Source: Paenibacillus sp. SC116
GTDB lineage: Bacteria; Bacillota; Bacilli; Paenibacillales; Paenibacillaceae
NCBI RefSeq assembly: GCF_024733555.1
Contig: NZ_JANIOF010000007.1
Location: 62,001-126,000, forward strand
Direction: 5' to 3'
DNA: 64,000 nt
Made by a program: the position numbers and the translations under genes. The notes under the pieces were generated by a model that saw only the letters and a list, made by a program, of their open reading frames with translations, did no database searches and was not told the origin of the DNA. Shown piece by piece: positions 1 to 8,432 of the stretch. How positions within the stretch are numbered: the stretch's first letter is position 1; each line of letters starts with the position of its first letter.

Positions 1-35
1 ACACATTTGAATAAAGGTAGAGTACCGTTTGTGAT

Positions 36-2255
36 TTATTTGAATTCCTCTGCATACGCAGAATCAATAGACTCCATTACTGCCTTTGCTTTTTCTTCAG
101 AATCTGGACTTGAATTTATATTCAAAACCATAATATGCTTACCATCTATTGATCCAAATGCAAAACTTCCATATCCGTGTATGCCACCATTGTGCCCCCA
201 AAGTACTTGACCATTTGGCAGCTTCATCGTGAATATGCCCAGTCCATAATCTCCAACTTGCTCTGTTTTCACAGCCGTCAACATCTGCTTTAGCTGCTCT
301 TCTTTCAATAGCTTACCGCCAAGAAGTGCAGACATAAATGTAGACAAATCCTGTCCAGTGGAGATCATATCTCCGGCTGCATTCCCCCAAGATGGATTCA
401 TTTGTGTAACATCTTTTAATTTTTGATGAAGATAAACGTATCCGCTAGCATGTTTAGATCCTGGTATAAGGGTACTGCTTCCAGGCAGGAAGGTGTCATT
501 AAGATTGAGAGGTTCTATGATGCGTTTTTCGATTTGCTGATCATAAGTTTCGCCTGTTACTTTTTTAATAATTTGACCGAGCAGCACGTAGTTCGTGTTG
601 GAGTAGCTGAAGGAAGTTCCTGGCTTAAATAATGGCTTTTCTTTTAATCCGATTTCTACCAGTTCTTCTGCCTTGTAGTCACGGTATAAACTCTCTAGGT
701 TGTTGGGGTCTTTAAAAAGAACGTCTGTGTAGTTATTAATGCCGCTTGTATGATTGAGCAGTTGGCGAATCGTAACTTTATTTCCATCATAACCGTTGCC
801 CTTCACCACACCTGGTAGCCATTTTTCTACGGAGTCATCCAAATTGAGTTTGTTCTCACCTGCTAACTGAAGTACAACCGTCGCTACAAATGTCTTTGTA
901 ATGCTGCCGATGCGGAAGCGTTCATCTGATCCCATTTTGCGACCAGTAGTGATGTCCGCTTTACCAGATGCGTAGCCTTGAAACTTGCCTTGATTGTACG
1001 TAACCGCAGTAACACCTACAATACCGTGTTTCGTTATGTTATCTAGCTGATTTTGCACGCGCTTCGTCTTGGACTCCGTTCCACTGAATTCTTCGGTAAT
1101 AATGTTGAGATGATGATTGTTCTTTGTGTCTCCAAGTAAATTTGTACTCAACGCCATCACATGATCACCACCAGCTATGCCTCCCGCCATGGTAGAGAAT
1201 CCAGGTAAATTCCCACCATGTCCCCAAAAGGACGTTCCATTTGGCAGTTTCGTTTCAAATATACCTAGTCCGTATTTTCCAAGAGGAGATTCAACACCCG
1301 TCATCATTTGCGTGAGCAGCTCTGGCTTTAATAGTTCGCCACCTAGAAGTGCGCTAAAAAACGTGTTCAGATCATCTACTGTCGAAATCATATCTCCGGC
1401 TGCATTTCCCCATGAAGGATTCATTTCAGTTGTGTCTAAAAGCTTGCCTTCAAGTTTGTAATATCCTCTTGCATGAGGACTAGGAAGATGTGAAGAGCTG
1501 CCTGGGACCGACGTTCCTTTGAGCTTTAGAGGATCAATGATGCGCCTCTTAATCTGCTCACCGTATGTTTCGCCTGTAACCTTTTTAATCACAAGTCCAG
1601 CCAGAACCGTATTCGTGTTCGAGTATTCCCAACTTGTTCCCGGAGCAAAAGAAGGTTTGCTACTGATGCCTATACGGACAAGCTCCTCAGTTGTATAGTT
1701 TTTGTGCAAGTTGGAATGAAGGTCTTTTATAAAAGTCTCATTTGCTGTATAGCTCGCGATTCCGCTCGTATGATTCAGCAGCTGGCGGATCGTAATTTTG
1801 CTTGCGTCGTATCCATTTCCTTGCACAACACCTGGCAGCCATTTTTCAATGGAATCATCTAAATTGAGTTTGTTTTCACCTGCTAATTGAAGAATGACCG
1901 TCGCTACAAATGTTTTTGTTGCACTTCCGATTCGAAAGTGGAAATTGGTCTTCAATGGGGTTTTATCGTGGATAGTAGCTTCACCTGAGGCATAGGACCA
2001 TTTCTGACCGTTCTTAGTAACACCAGCGATAATCCCTGGAACGTCTTTCTCATTAGCAAATTGATCGATAAGTTTCTTAACAGCTTCCCTGCTATCTTGT
2101 GTACGACTCGAATTATTATTTGTGGAATGCTGAGAAGTTTGCTGTGCTGCATTCGCGTTCTCCGCATGCAAAATTCCTTGTGTAGGTAGAAGCACAGTTC
2201 CTGCTATTAATGCGGATAATGTAATCAATCCTAATTTGTAACCTTTAAACTTCAT
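36..2255 (-). CDS. Secreted protein with two tandem serine beta-lactamase-like domains
   Basis: A 739-residue exported protein with two complete class C beta-lactamase/penicillin-binding-protein-like domains in one chain. Residues 1-31 form a signal peptide. Domain 1 (about 55-392) has SATK at 111-114, YSN at 211-213 and HGG at 346-348. Domain 2 (about 400-739) has SITK at 451-454, YSN at 551-553 and HNG at 688-690, so both active sites look intact. Family members are normally a single domain of about 350-450 residues acting as D-peptidases, esterases or beta-lactamases; the substrate here is not predictable. The start is fixed by AAAGGAGG just upstream of the ATG. The halves share long nearly identical DNA stretches offset by about 1020 bases, which points to a fairly recent internal duplication. 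Confidence 0.85.
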   Translation of the reverse strand: MKFKGYKLGLITLSALIAGTVLLPTQGILHAENANAAQQTSQHSTNNNSSRTQDSREAVKKLIDQFANEKDVPGIIAGVTKNGQKWSYASGEATIHDKTPLKTNFHFRIGSATKTFVATVILQLAGENKLNLDDSIEKWLPGVVQGNGYDASKITIRQLLNHTSGIASYTANETFIKDLHSNLHKNYTTEELVRIGISSKPSFAPGTSWEYSNTNTVLAGLVIKKVTGETYGEQIKRRIIDPLKLKGTSVPGSSSHLPSPHARGYYKLEGKLLDTTEMNPSWGNAAGDMISTVDDLNTFFSALLGGELLKPELLTQMMTGVESPLGKYGLGIFETKLPNGTSFWGHGGNLPGFSTMAGGIAGGDHVMALSTNLLGDTKNNHHLNIITEEFSGTESKTKRVQNQLDNITKHGIVGVTAVTYNQGKFQGYASGKADITTGRKMGSDERFRIGSITKTFVATVVLQLAGENKLNLDDSVEKWLPGVVKGNGYDGNKVTIRQLLNHTSGINNYTDVLFKDPNNLESLYRDYKAEELVEIGLKEKPLFKPGTSFSYSNTNYVLLGQIIKKVTGETYDQQIEKRIIEPLNLNDTFLPGSSTLIPGSKHASGYVYLHQKLKDVTQMNPSWGNAAGDMISTGQDLSTFMSALLGGKLLKEEQLKQMLTAVKTEQVGDYGLGIFTMKLPNGQVLWGHNGGIHGYGSFAFGSIDGKHIMVLNINSSPDSEEKAKAVMESIDSAYAEEFK

Positions 2256-2437
2256 AGGATTTCCTCCTTTTTTATCGAAACAGAATTACTATAATCTGAC
2301 ATCACATGAATAGATAACCCTTCATCTTTGCTCAAGATATTTTTTTACTATCATTCGGCATACCCGATTATCCTTTTATCCATCAGGCAAGCATGCTTCG
2401 TTTCTCCTGTCACCTCCTGACCTGACTTTAGCGCTAG

Positions 2438-2519
2438 ATATGTCATATCCCATAGTGATAAAAACGTTCATTTCAACATAATCATTCGTCATAATTCCTA
2501 TGTGTGATGTCATATGACA
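2438..2519. promoter_or_regulatory. Candidate operator pair ahead of the sensor/kinase operon
   Basis: The divergent region 2256-2626 holds no gene. It contains ATATGTCATAT at 2438-2448 and the perfect palindrome TGTCATATGACA at 2508-2519. The same 11-mer recurs upstream of the SLH protein (36575-36585, opposite orientation) and upstream of des (62998-63008). Use as a response-regulator site, possibly autoregulatory, is inference. Confidence 0.4.
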
Positions 2520-2626
2520 GTCCCTCACTACCCATTGTGACAGCATCTCACCTATGCTAGGGATATCAATCAGCGGACATGCGACTGCTGAACTTACTAC
2601 TATCTATGAAAAAGGAGAAGTTAACG

Positions 2627-3247
2627 ATGAAAGAGCATTTCATTCGAAACCTGAAACATGCACAACTTATGCTGTATACGTTTGTGAGCGGACTATTTTA
2701 TTTCATTTTCTTTTCAGTCGGGGTCACATTAGGTGTAGGGTTATCGATCACTGTTGTGGGGATTCCAATCCTGGTCTATGTGCTGCAAACAGCACCGAAA
2801 TTCGTACGTTTAGACGCTCGAATCATTGAAAAATACACATCCTTACCGTTGACTCAATTGCCATGTGATGAAGAACACTTCCATTACAACGAGCCAAAGC
2901 AAGATTCATGGGAACAGATGAGAGGGACATTGACGAATCGCGGTTATTGGATCATGATTAGATTATTGTTATATAAATTGGTAATTGGGATGGGCAGTCT
3001 AATCCTTTCGGTCTTGATGTACGTTACACCTCTTATGTTATTGCCTGCACCCCTTCTGTATAAGATCCTCCCGTACAATGTGCTGGCTAATTCAATTGAA
3101 ACGCTCCCAGCCGCATTAGCGGTAAGCGCCCTGGCTTGTTTATGGTTGATCGTTAGTACACGAGTAGGCAATGCCTTTGCGAAGTACTTAGTCGACTACA
3201 CACGTCGTATGATTGAAGTGGGGTATTTATATAAAACAAAACAGTAA
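2627..3247 (+). CDS. Membrane sensor-domain protein, partner of downstream kinase
   Basis: A 206-residue membrane protein resembling the putative-sensor family (PF13796-like) usually encoded next to LuxR-type two-component genes. Two hydrophobic pairs are visible: residues about 15-50 (VSGLFYFIFFSVG and the following VVGIPILVYVL) and about 115-185. The charged segment between them carries the QDSWEQMRG stretch typical of the family. The in-frame upstream ATG at 2579 is rejected: AAAGGAGAAG sits 6 bases before the ATG at 2627. It is 45 bases ahead of the fused kinase/regulator, so the two are probably co-transcribed, and it may relay a membrane signal to it. No ligand can be inferred. Confidence 0.7.
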   Translation: MKEHFIRNLKHAQLMLYTFVSGLFYFIFFSVGVTLGVGLSITVVGIPILVYVLQTAPKFVRLDARIIEKYTSLPLTQLPCDEEHFHYNEPKQDSWEQMRGTLTNRGYWIMIRLLLYKLVIGMGSLILSVLMYVTPLMLLPAPLLYKILPYNVLANSIETLPAALAVSALACLWLIVSTRVGNAFAKYLVDYTRRMIEVGYLYKTKQ

Positions 3248-3292
3248 AGTACCGAATTGGTGCTTATTACGAAGATGGAGTGAGAACTTCTA

Positions 3293-5104
3293 ATGTGGAA
3301 TATAACGAAGCATTGGTTTTGGTATGATTGGATGTGTTTCTTTATTCGGTTATTACTCTTAATAGCCATAGTTTTAAATATGCTAATTAATCCAATACCA
3401 TTTTCTGTGCCATCATGGGTCATCATTTTAGCAGCTATTTTGATTCATTCGATTCCTTTTCTCATCCAACAGTTCAGTAAAAAGTGGTACTTAGTCTCAG
3501 AAATTGTGTTGACTGGATCGTTTTATATGTATCTTACTTCTGATCAACCACTTCTCTCTTGGCAATTTGTCATAATCGCATTTGTAATTGGCTTTTACAG
3601 TGACAAAAGCAACTATTTGTGGACAGCAATACCCACTATTTTTATCATTCCTGGTATCAACGGATGGCTAGCTGATGAGCCTATTCTAGCTATTATTTTA
3701 AACTATATGTTTAATCATGGCGCTGTATTTGCGCTAGGCTATGCCTTTCAAGTACTTGCCTTAAACCATAAACAGAGTAAAATTATTCAAGAGCAGAAAA
3801 AGGTACTGGAGCAGCACGTTAATCAGATCGAGGAACTTACTTTGAAAGAGGAGCGGAACCGACTGTCACATGAATTGCATGACACGATCGGCCATACGCT
3901 AACCTCGCTAATTGTAGGCATGGAGTCATTGAAAACGTCATTCCCTTCCAATCAAAGCGAGCGAATCGATACCCTTGTCGAATTGGCCCGCCATGGGTTG
4001 GATGATATTCGCCAGCATCTGCATCATTTGGCTGCAACGCCAATGAGCCAATCGTTACGTGATTCAATGCAACAACTTATCGGAGAATTCACAAAAGCAA
4101 CAGGGGTAACGGTTAGCTTCCGTACATTCGGAAATGAAGTTCCTATCACAAAACAAATAAGCTTCTGCTTGTATCGCTGCCTGCAAGAATCTCTCACCAA
4201 CGCCGTTCGACATGGGCAAGCGAGTACGATACAAGTTCAGTTATTTTACGACAACCAACAACTACGTCTACAAATTGAAGATAACGGCATAGGTATGGAG
4301 CAAATACGATTTGGCTTCGGGTTATCCGGCATGAAGGAACGCTTAGATGAATGCACGGGCAATCTAGCTGTACATTCTCGAGCTAATGAAGGAACGGTCA
4401 TCATCTGCACGCTCCCTCTAAAAGCAGAACTTGCGCAAACAGGGATACGACTTCTACTCGTCGATGATCAATCTATTATTACAGAAAGTTTGCAGCGCAT
4501 TCTAGAACAACAGCCTGATCTCCAAGTTATTGGAACAGCTGAAAATGGACAGCAAGCTTTGGAGCAATGTGCGACAGCTCAGCCTGATATCGTACTTATG
4601 GATGTGCGTATGCCAGAAATGGATGGTATTGAAGCTCTCCGTGAGATGAAGCAGCGTTGGCCTCAGATGAGAGTTGTTCTATTAACAACATTTGAAGATG
4701 TGTCGCAAGCTGTCAAATCAATAGAGCTTGGTGCAGAAGGATATATGCTTAAGTCGATTCATCCGCGAGACTTAATCGAAGCGATAAAGCTTATTCATAG
4801 CGGAGGAACATGGATTGATCAGAACATTACCGTTCAAATATTCGAGAAAATGAAGCGTCAACGGGAACAGCTCGGCAATCAAAATTATTCCCCGGAAAAT
4901 AATCCGTATGGAATTACGAAACGAGAGTTAGAAATTTTACAGCATTTAAGCAATGGATTGCGTTACAAATCGATCGCAGCCAAGCTATTTTTATCTGAGG
5001 GTACGATACGAAATTACTGCTCTACTCTCTATTCCAAACTAGGAGTAAGCAACCGTGAGGACGCGATCGAGAAGGCACGCGCTGAGGGATTGGGACTGCA
5101 TTGA
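3293..5104 (+). CDS. One-piece histidine kinase / LuxR-type response regulator
   Basis: A 603-residue protein joining a complete NarL-family sensor kinase to a complete response regulator. Residues 15-160 contain about five or six membrane segments, then a short coiled coil (160-185). The HisKA_3 dimerization helix has the phospho-accepting His196 (SHELHDTIGH). The ATPase domain has an N-box (QESLTNAVRHG) and G-box (EDNGIGM, GFGLSGMKERL). A receiver domain starts near residue 387, with phospho-acceptor Asp437 (LMDVRMPEMDG) and the conserved Lys in GYMLKS. A LuxR-type HTH fills 540-603. Kinases and regulators of this family are normally two adjacent genes. Here the linker KAELAQTGIRLLLVDD replaces the expected stop and start codons. 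A membrane-tethered DNA-binding output, or proteolytic release, would follow. Confidence 0.85.
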   Translation: MWNITKHWFWYDWMCFFIRLLLLIAIVLNMLINPIPFSVPSWVIILAAILIHSIPFLIQQFSKKWYLVSEIVLTGSFYMYLTSDQPLLSWQFVIIAFVIGFYSDKSNYLWTAIPTIFIIPGINGWLADEPILAIILNYMFNHGAVFALGYAFQVLALNHKQSKIIQEQKKVLEQHVNQIEELTLKEERNRLSHELHDTIGHTLTSLIVGMESLKTSFPSNQSERIDTLVELARHGLDDIRQHLHHLAATPMSQSLRDSMQQLIGEFTKATGVTVSFRTFGNEVPITKQISFCLYRCLQESLTNAVRHGQASTIQVQLFYDNQQLRLQIEDNGIGMEQIRFGFGLSGMKERLDECTGNLAVHSRANEGTVIICTLPLKAELAQTGIRLLLVDDQSIITESLQRILEQQPDLQVIGTAENGQQALEQCATAQPDIVLMDVRMPEMDGIEALREMKQRWPQMRVVLLTTFEDVSQAVKSIELGAEGYMLKSIHPRDLIEAIKLIHSGGTWIDQNITVQIFEKMKRQREQLGNQNYSPENNPYGITKRELEILQHLSNGLRYKSIAAKLFLSEGTIRNYCSTLYSKLGVSNREDAIEKARAEGLGLH

Positions 5105-5412
5105 TTATGCAGTATACGAATCAACTATTTTCGCATAGTAACTCAAAGTGTAGTTCCAATTCAAACTATACCTACTGATTAACCTATGTTTCGATATCCC
5201 GCATGCAAATCCACCTCTTCTTGTCCTTAAAGAGCGAATTTTTCAATTCAAATAGTAGGCACCCATCCTAGCATAAAGAGGCGAGAAATTGTCCAAATGG
5301 AACGTATGTATGTTGAGGGGTATCCATTCCCCACCAATGTCCTACTATTATTTCTTTAACGGTTGTCGCAGAGACTATCCAGCTTACATTTACTTATTTT
5401 GAGGTGTAAAGG
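5105..5412. other. Intergenic stretch without a recognisable gene
   Basis: No open frame with a plausible ribosome binding site is seen here. The stretch separates the kinase operon from the decayed gene that follows. Confidence 0.5.
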
Positions 5413-5743
5413 ATGTCAGAGAGCTTATTTGTCAGATTAAGCGAATGAATTCACCATAATTGCTAAAATAAGCGCTCTGATGACCGTTACAATTCTATTA
5501 GGGACGATTTCGTATAAATAACGTCAATAGTAACCGTTAGAGGGAGTACCAGAGTACAACAAAGGACTCACACAGGTTGCTCCATGGCATATCGCAGCTC
5601 AATAGCTGATGATAGCGTCTGTAATTATCGCGAGCCCCATTGGAATGACATATTCATACATGAAAAAACTTAGCATCGCACACCGTGTCATGCGATTGCT
5701 TCTTTTTCTTTCTAACCTTTTAATAGCCCAAACTATTCTATAA
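5413..5743 (+). pseudogene. Decayed small membrane protein gene
   Basis: GAGGTGTAAAGG precedes an ATG at 5413 that opens MSESLFVRLSE and then stops. Shifting one frame continues as NEFTIIAKISALMTVTILLG. From 5441 a single frame of 101 codons runs to 5743 and reads like protein (EGVPEYNKGLTQVAPWHIAAQ, cut by four internal stops, then LMIASVIIASPIGMTYSYMK). Hydrophobic stretches at both ends suggest a protein of about 110 residues with two or three membrane spans. I do not recognise the family. The coherent residue pattern across four stop codons and one frameshift is the evidence for a pseudogene rather than noise. Confidence 0.45.
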
Positions 5744-5820
5744 GAATGGACTTGTCTCGATGTCATTTCTGCATTTTATTTATATTTCAACAACCATAAC
5801 TTCATACAATCCATACATAA

Positions 5821-5852
5821 AAACCGCTCCACCTTACATGGAACGGTCTTTT
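5821..5852 (-). terminator. Rho-independent terminator of the YdjM-like gene
   Basis: ACCGCTCCA and TGGAACGGT (5823-5847) form a 9-bp stem with one G-U-type mismatch. On the minus strand it is followed by a T run, 30-60 bases after the stop at 5882. Confidence 0.75.
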
Positions 5853-5881
5853 GTACGCATTGCTTCCACAATAACATTTAC

Positions 5882-6748
5882 TTATTTATCCATTTTCTCG
5901 TATAAGAATGATTCACCATTGCGGTAGAAGCGCGGATCGTAAATCCCGATATGTTTGTCGTCATTCACAATAACAATAAAGGGTGACCATTCATATAACG
6001 TCTTCGCCTCTGGGTTCGCTGCAAATAGCTGTTCAAGGCTGGTGCTCTCATCCGATGTCAGTTCGACTTGAAGCTTCGGTTCAGTGAAAACGGTCGTTCT
6101 ACTAATGTAAACTTTATCATTTTGTTTGCCGATCATTTGAAACTGCCCTGGAATAAAGCCTGCTGACAACGCGAATTCGTCGTATTGCTTCGCATATTGG
6201 TTCTGAATCACATATCCTTGAACCGTCTGGCTAATAAGATGAACAATCATCAAAGCCCATACCCATTTGAATACGCGTGATGATGACAAATTCCGCTTGA
6301 ATCGAACTAGCAGCCAACCGACCAACATAATGATCCAGAACATAAAGTCTATAATCGGAATCGTGCCGAACGTAACCCGTATCGAAGAGAACGGCTCCAA
6401 ATACCCTGTCCCCCACGCATTAAACAGATCGCTCGAATTATGAATAAACACAGCTAGTAAACCCATCGCGAACAGCTTCAAGTCCTTGACCTTAAACAGC
6501 AACCAACTCACAATCGACAATAAAGCCGCCCATACCGGTACAAGAAACACGGAGTGAGTAATGCCGCGATGCCACATTTGATAACGTCCTGCTGTATCCC
6601 ACCACTGTGAAATGACATCGATATCAGGAATATTAGAACCTACGACTGTCGTCAGGAGCAGCGCTCGTTTTTCATTTGTCGTAAAACGCTTTTTATCAAC
6701 AGCTGCATATAAGGATAATCCAAATAGTGTATGTGTTATCGTATCCAT
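5882..6748 (-). CDS. YdjM/YbcI-family membrane-bound metal-dependent hydrolase
   Basis: A 288-residue integral membrane protein of the DUF457/YdjM family (PF04307), annotated as membrane-bound metal-dependent hydrolases. The family signature starts at residue 1 (DTITHTLFGL) and continues with IPDIDVISQWW, WHRGITHSVFL and IHNSSDLFNAWGT, which supply the conserved His and Asp ligands. Four or five hydrophobic segments lie between residues 60 and 180. The C-terminal part (185-288) is more polar and probably extracytoplasmic. GGGGGGAG lies 9 bases before the ATG. It is monocistronic, flanked by terminators. The true substrate of the family is unclear; in B. subtilis and E. coli members are linked to SOS regulation, but I see no LexA box here. 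Confidence 0.8.
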   Translation of the reverse strand: MDTITHTLFGLSLYAAVDKKRFTTNEKRALLLTTVVGSNIPDIDVISQWWDTAGRYQMWHRGITHSVFLVPVWAALLSIVSWLLFKVKDLKLFAMGLLAVFIHNSSDLFNAWGTGYLEPFSSIRVTFGTIPIIDFMFWIIMLVGWLLVRFKRNLSSSRVFKWVWALMIVHLISQTVQGYVIQNQYAKQYDEFALSAGFIPGQFQMIGKQNDKVYISRTTVFTEPKLQVELTSDESTSLEQLFAANPEAKTLYEWSPFIVIVNDDKHIGIYDPRFYRNGESFLYEKMDK

Positions 6749-6880
6749 TGCTTATGACTCCCCCCTATAAACATCATTGTAAGGATGGGACAACCATGAA
6801 GCAATAAAGACAATCGACAATTTACTTAAAAATGAAGATGTCTGCATTCAAGAAAACGACAAACCGCCATCCATACAACA

Positions 6881-6919
6881 AAAATAGCGGCACAGGAATT
6901 AACCCCGTACCGCTATTTG
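6881..6919 (-). terminator. Rho-independent terminator of the aminopeptidase gene
   Basis: AAATAGCGG (6882-6890) pairs perfectly with CCGCTATTT (6910-6918). The minus-strand side continues into TTTTTG. It lies about 70 bases after the aminopeptidase stop. Confidence 0.75.
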
Positions 6920-6987
6920 CATATCATTTAGGGATAGCCATCTCTTCAGCAATATTCTTGCATTTGAGACAATATCATTCCTACTAT

Positions 6988-8220
6988 TTAAATCGCCCAA
7001 TTTCCGTTGCGGAAGATAGGCACGGACGTTCCATCTTTAAGAATACCGTCAATGTTCATTTCAGCTGAACCGATCATGAAGTCAACATGTGTAATACTCG
7101 TGTTTACACCTGCTGCACGCAGCTCATCCTGTGACATCTGCTTGCCGCCTTCAACGTTAAACGCGTAACCACTGCCGATTGCCAAATGGTTAGATGCGTT
7201 CTCATCGAACAACGTGTTATAGAACAAAATGTTGGACTCCGAAATAGGTGATTGATGCGGTACAAGCGCTACCTCACCAAGATAACGAGCTCCTTCATCT
7301 GTATTCACGAGCTGCTCAAGAATGTCTTGACCTTGCTCTGCTTCAACTTTCACAATACGGCCCTTCTCGAACGTAAGCTTAAAGTTATCAATCAAATTGC
7401 CACCATAGCTAAGCGGCTTCGTGCTTGACACGTAGCCATCCACACCATCGCGATAAGGCACAGTGAACACTTCTTCTGTCGGCATGTTCGCCATGAAGTT
7501 CACCTTCTGCTCATTCGTGCTGCTCGCACCAACCCACAGATGCTTCTCTGGAAGCTCAATCGTCAGGTCAGTACCTGGCGCTGTGTAATGCAGCTTGTGG
7601 AAATGATTCTCGTTCAAAATATCAACCTTCGCATGAAGATTGTTGTTATGCGCTTCCCACGCTTGAACCGGATCTTCATGATGAAGACGAACGGAATCGA
7701 AAATGGCAGCCCATAACTGTTCAACAGCTTGCTCCGCAGATGCGTTAGGGAATACTTTTGCTGCCCATGCCTCAGAGACTGCTGCTACCACCGTCCAGCT
7801 CACTTTGTCAGACTGAATAAATTGACGGTATTTCGTCAATGCTTGGCCTGCTGCTTTTTGATAGTTGCCAATGCGTTGAGGGTTAATTCCCTTCAGCAAA
7901 TCAGGATTCGATGACACGATGGAGATAAACGCTGCACGCTTATCAAGGAACGCTTCGCGTTTCGCTACTTCCCACTCCGGATAGCTTGCAAACACTTCAT
8001 CTGGTGCTTTCTCATACTTCAAGCGAGACAATGCTTCATCTGTCCAATCGACATGCACATTGCTTGCGCCCGCTGCATAAGCTTTAGCTGCCACTAGGCG
8101 AGCCAATGGAGCTGACTCAATCGTACTATTCACGAACACCTCTTGTCCTTGTTGGACGTTAACGCCTACTTTTACGATCAATTCTGCATATTTTTCAAGA
8201 TTCTGTTCGAACTGCGTCAT
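6988..8220 (-). CDS. M29-family aminopeptidase (AmpS/thermophilic type)
   Basis: A 410-residue cytoplasmic metallo-aminopeptidase of peptidase family M29, releasing N-terminal residues from peptides with a dinuclear metal centre. Length and layout match the AmpS/AmpT type. An alpha/beta N-terminal domain (LIVKVGVNVQQGQEVFV, then DWTDEAL) is followed by the C-terminal catalytic domain. That domain contains LPEKHLWVGASSTNEQ, NMPTEEVFTVPYRDGVDG, the conserved EVALVPHQSPI, and the metal-binding end HVDFMIGSAEMNIDG. The start is supported by AAAGGAG 8 bases upstream. It is a single gene with its own terminator, likely a housekeeping peptide-turnover enzyme. Confidence 0.93.
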   Translation of the reverse strand: MTQFEQNLEKYAELIVKVGVNVQQGQEVFVNSTIESAPLARLVAAKAYAAGASNVHVDWTDEALSRLKYEKAPDEVFASYPEWEVAKREAFLDKRAAFISIVSSNPDLLKGINPQRIGNYQKAAGQALTKYRQFIQSDKVSWTVVAAVSEAWAAKVFPNASAEQAVEQLWAAIFDSVRLHHEDPVQAWEAHNNNLHAKVDILNENHFHKLHYTAPGTDLTIELPEKHLWVGASSTNEQKVNFMANMPTEEVFTVPYRDGVDGYVSSTKPLSYGGNLIDNFKLTFEKGRIVKVEAEQGQDILEQLVNTDEGARYLGEVALVPHQSPISESNILFYNTLFDENASNHLAIGSGYAFNVEGGKQMSQDELRAAGVNTSITHVDFMIGSAEMNIDGILKDGTSVPIFRNGNWAI

Positions 8221-8314
8221 TGGTCATTCTCCTTTTATGTAAAGTGAAGGTTATACATAACTTATATTGTATATGTTATTTCCCACTTTAAGTCCAGTAA
8301 TTTGACCAATATTC

Positions 8315-8377
8315 AAAAAAAATATAACAACAAGCCCTGTTCGCACCCACAGAAGATGGTTCAACGAACAGAGCTTG
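8315..8377 (-). terminator. Terminator of the first subtilase gene
   Basis: CAAGCCCTGTTCG (8331-8343) and CGAACAGAGCTTG (8365-8377) form a 13-bp stem with one mismatch. The minus-strand product runs into a long T tract (the A run at 8315-8322). Confidence 0.75.
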
Positions 8378-8432
8378 CTGTCAATTACACGTTAGAATTT
8401 GAATACAGTTCAAGGAACTTCCCAGTATGTCC

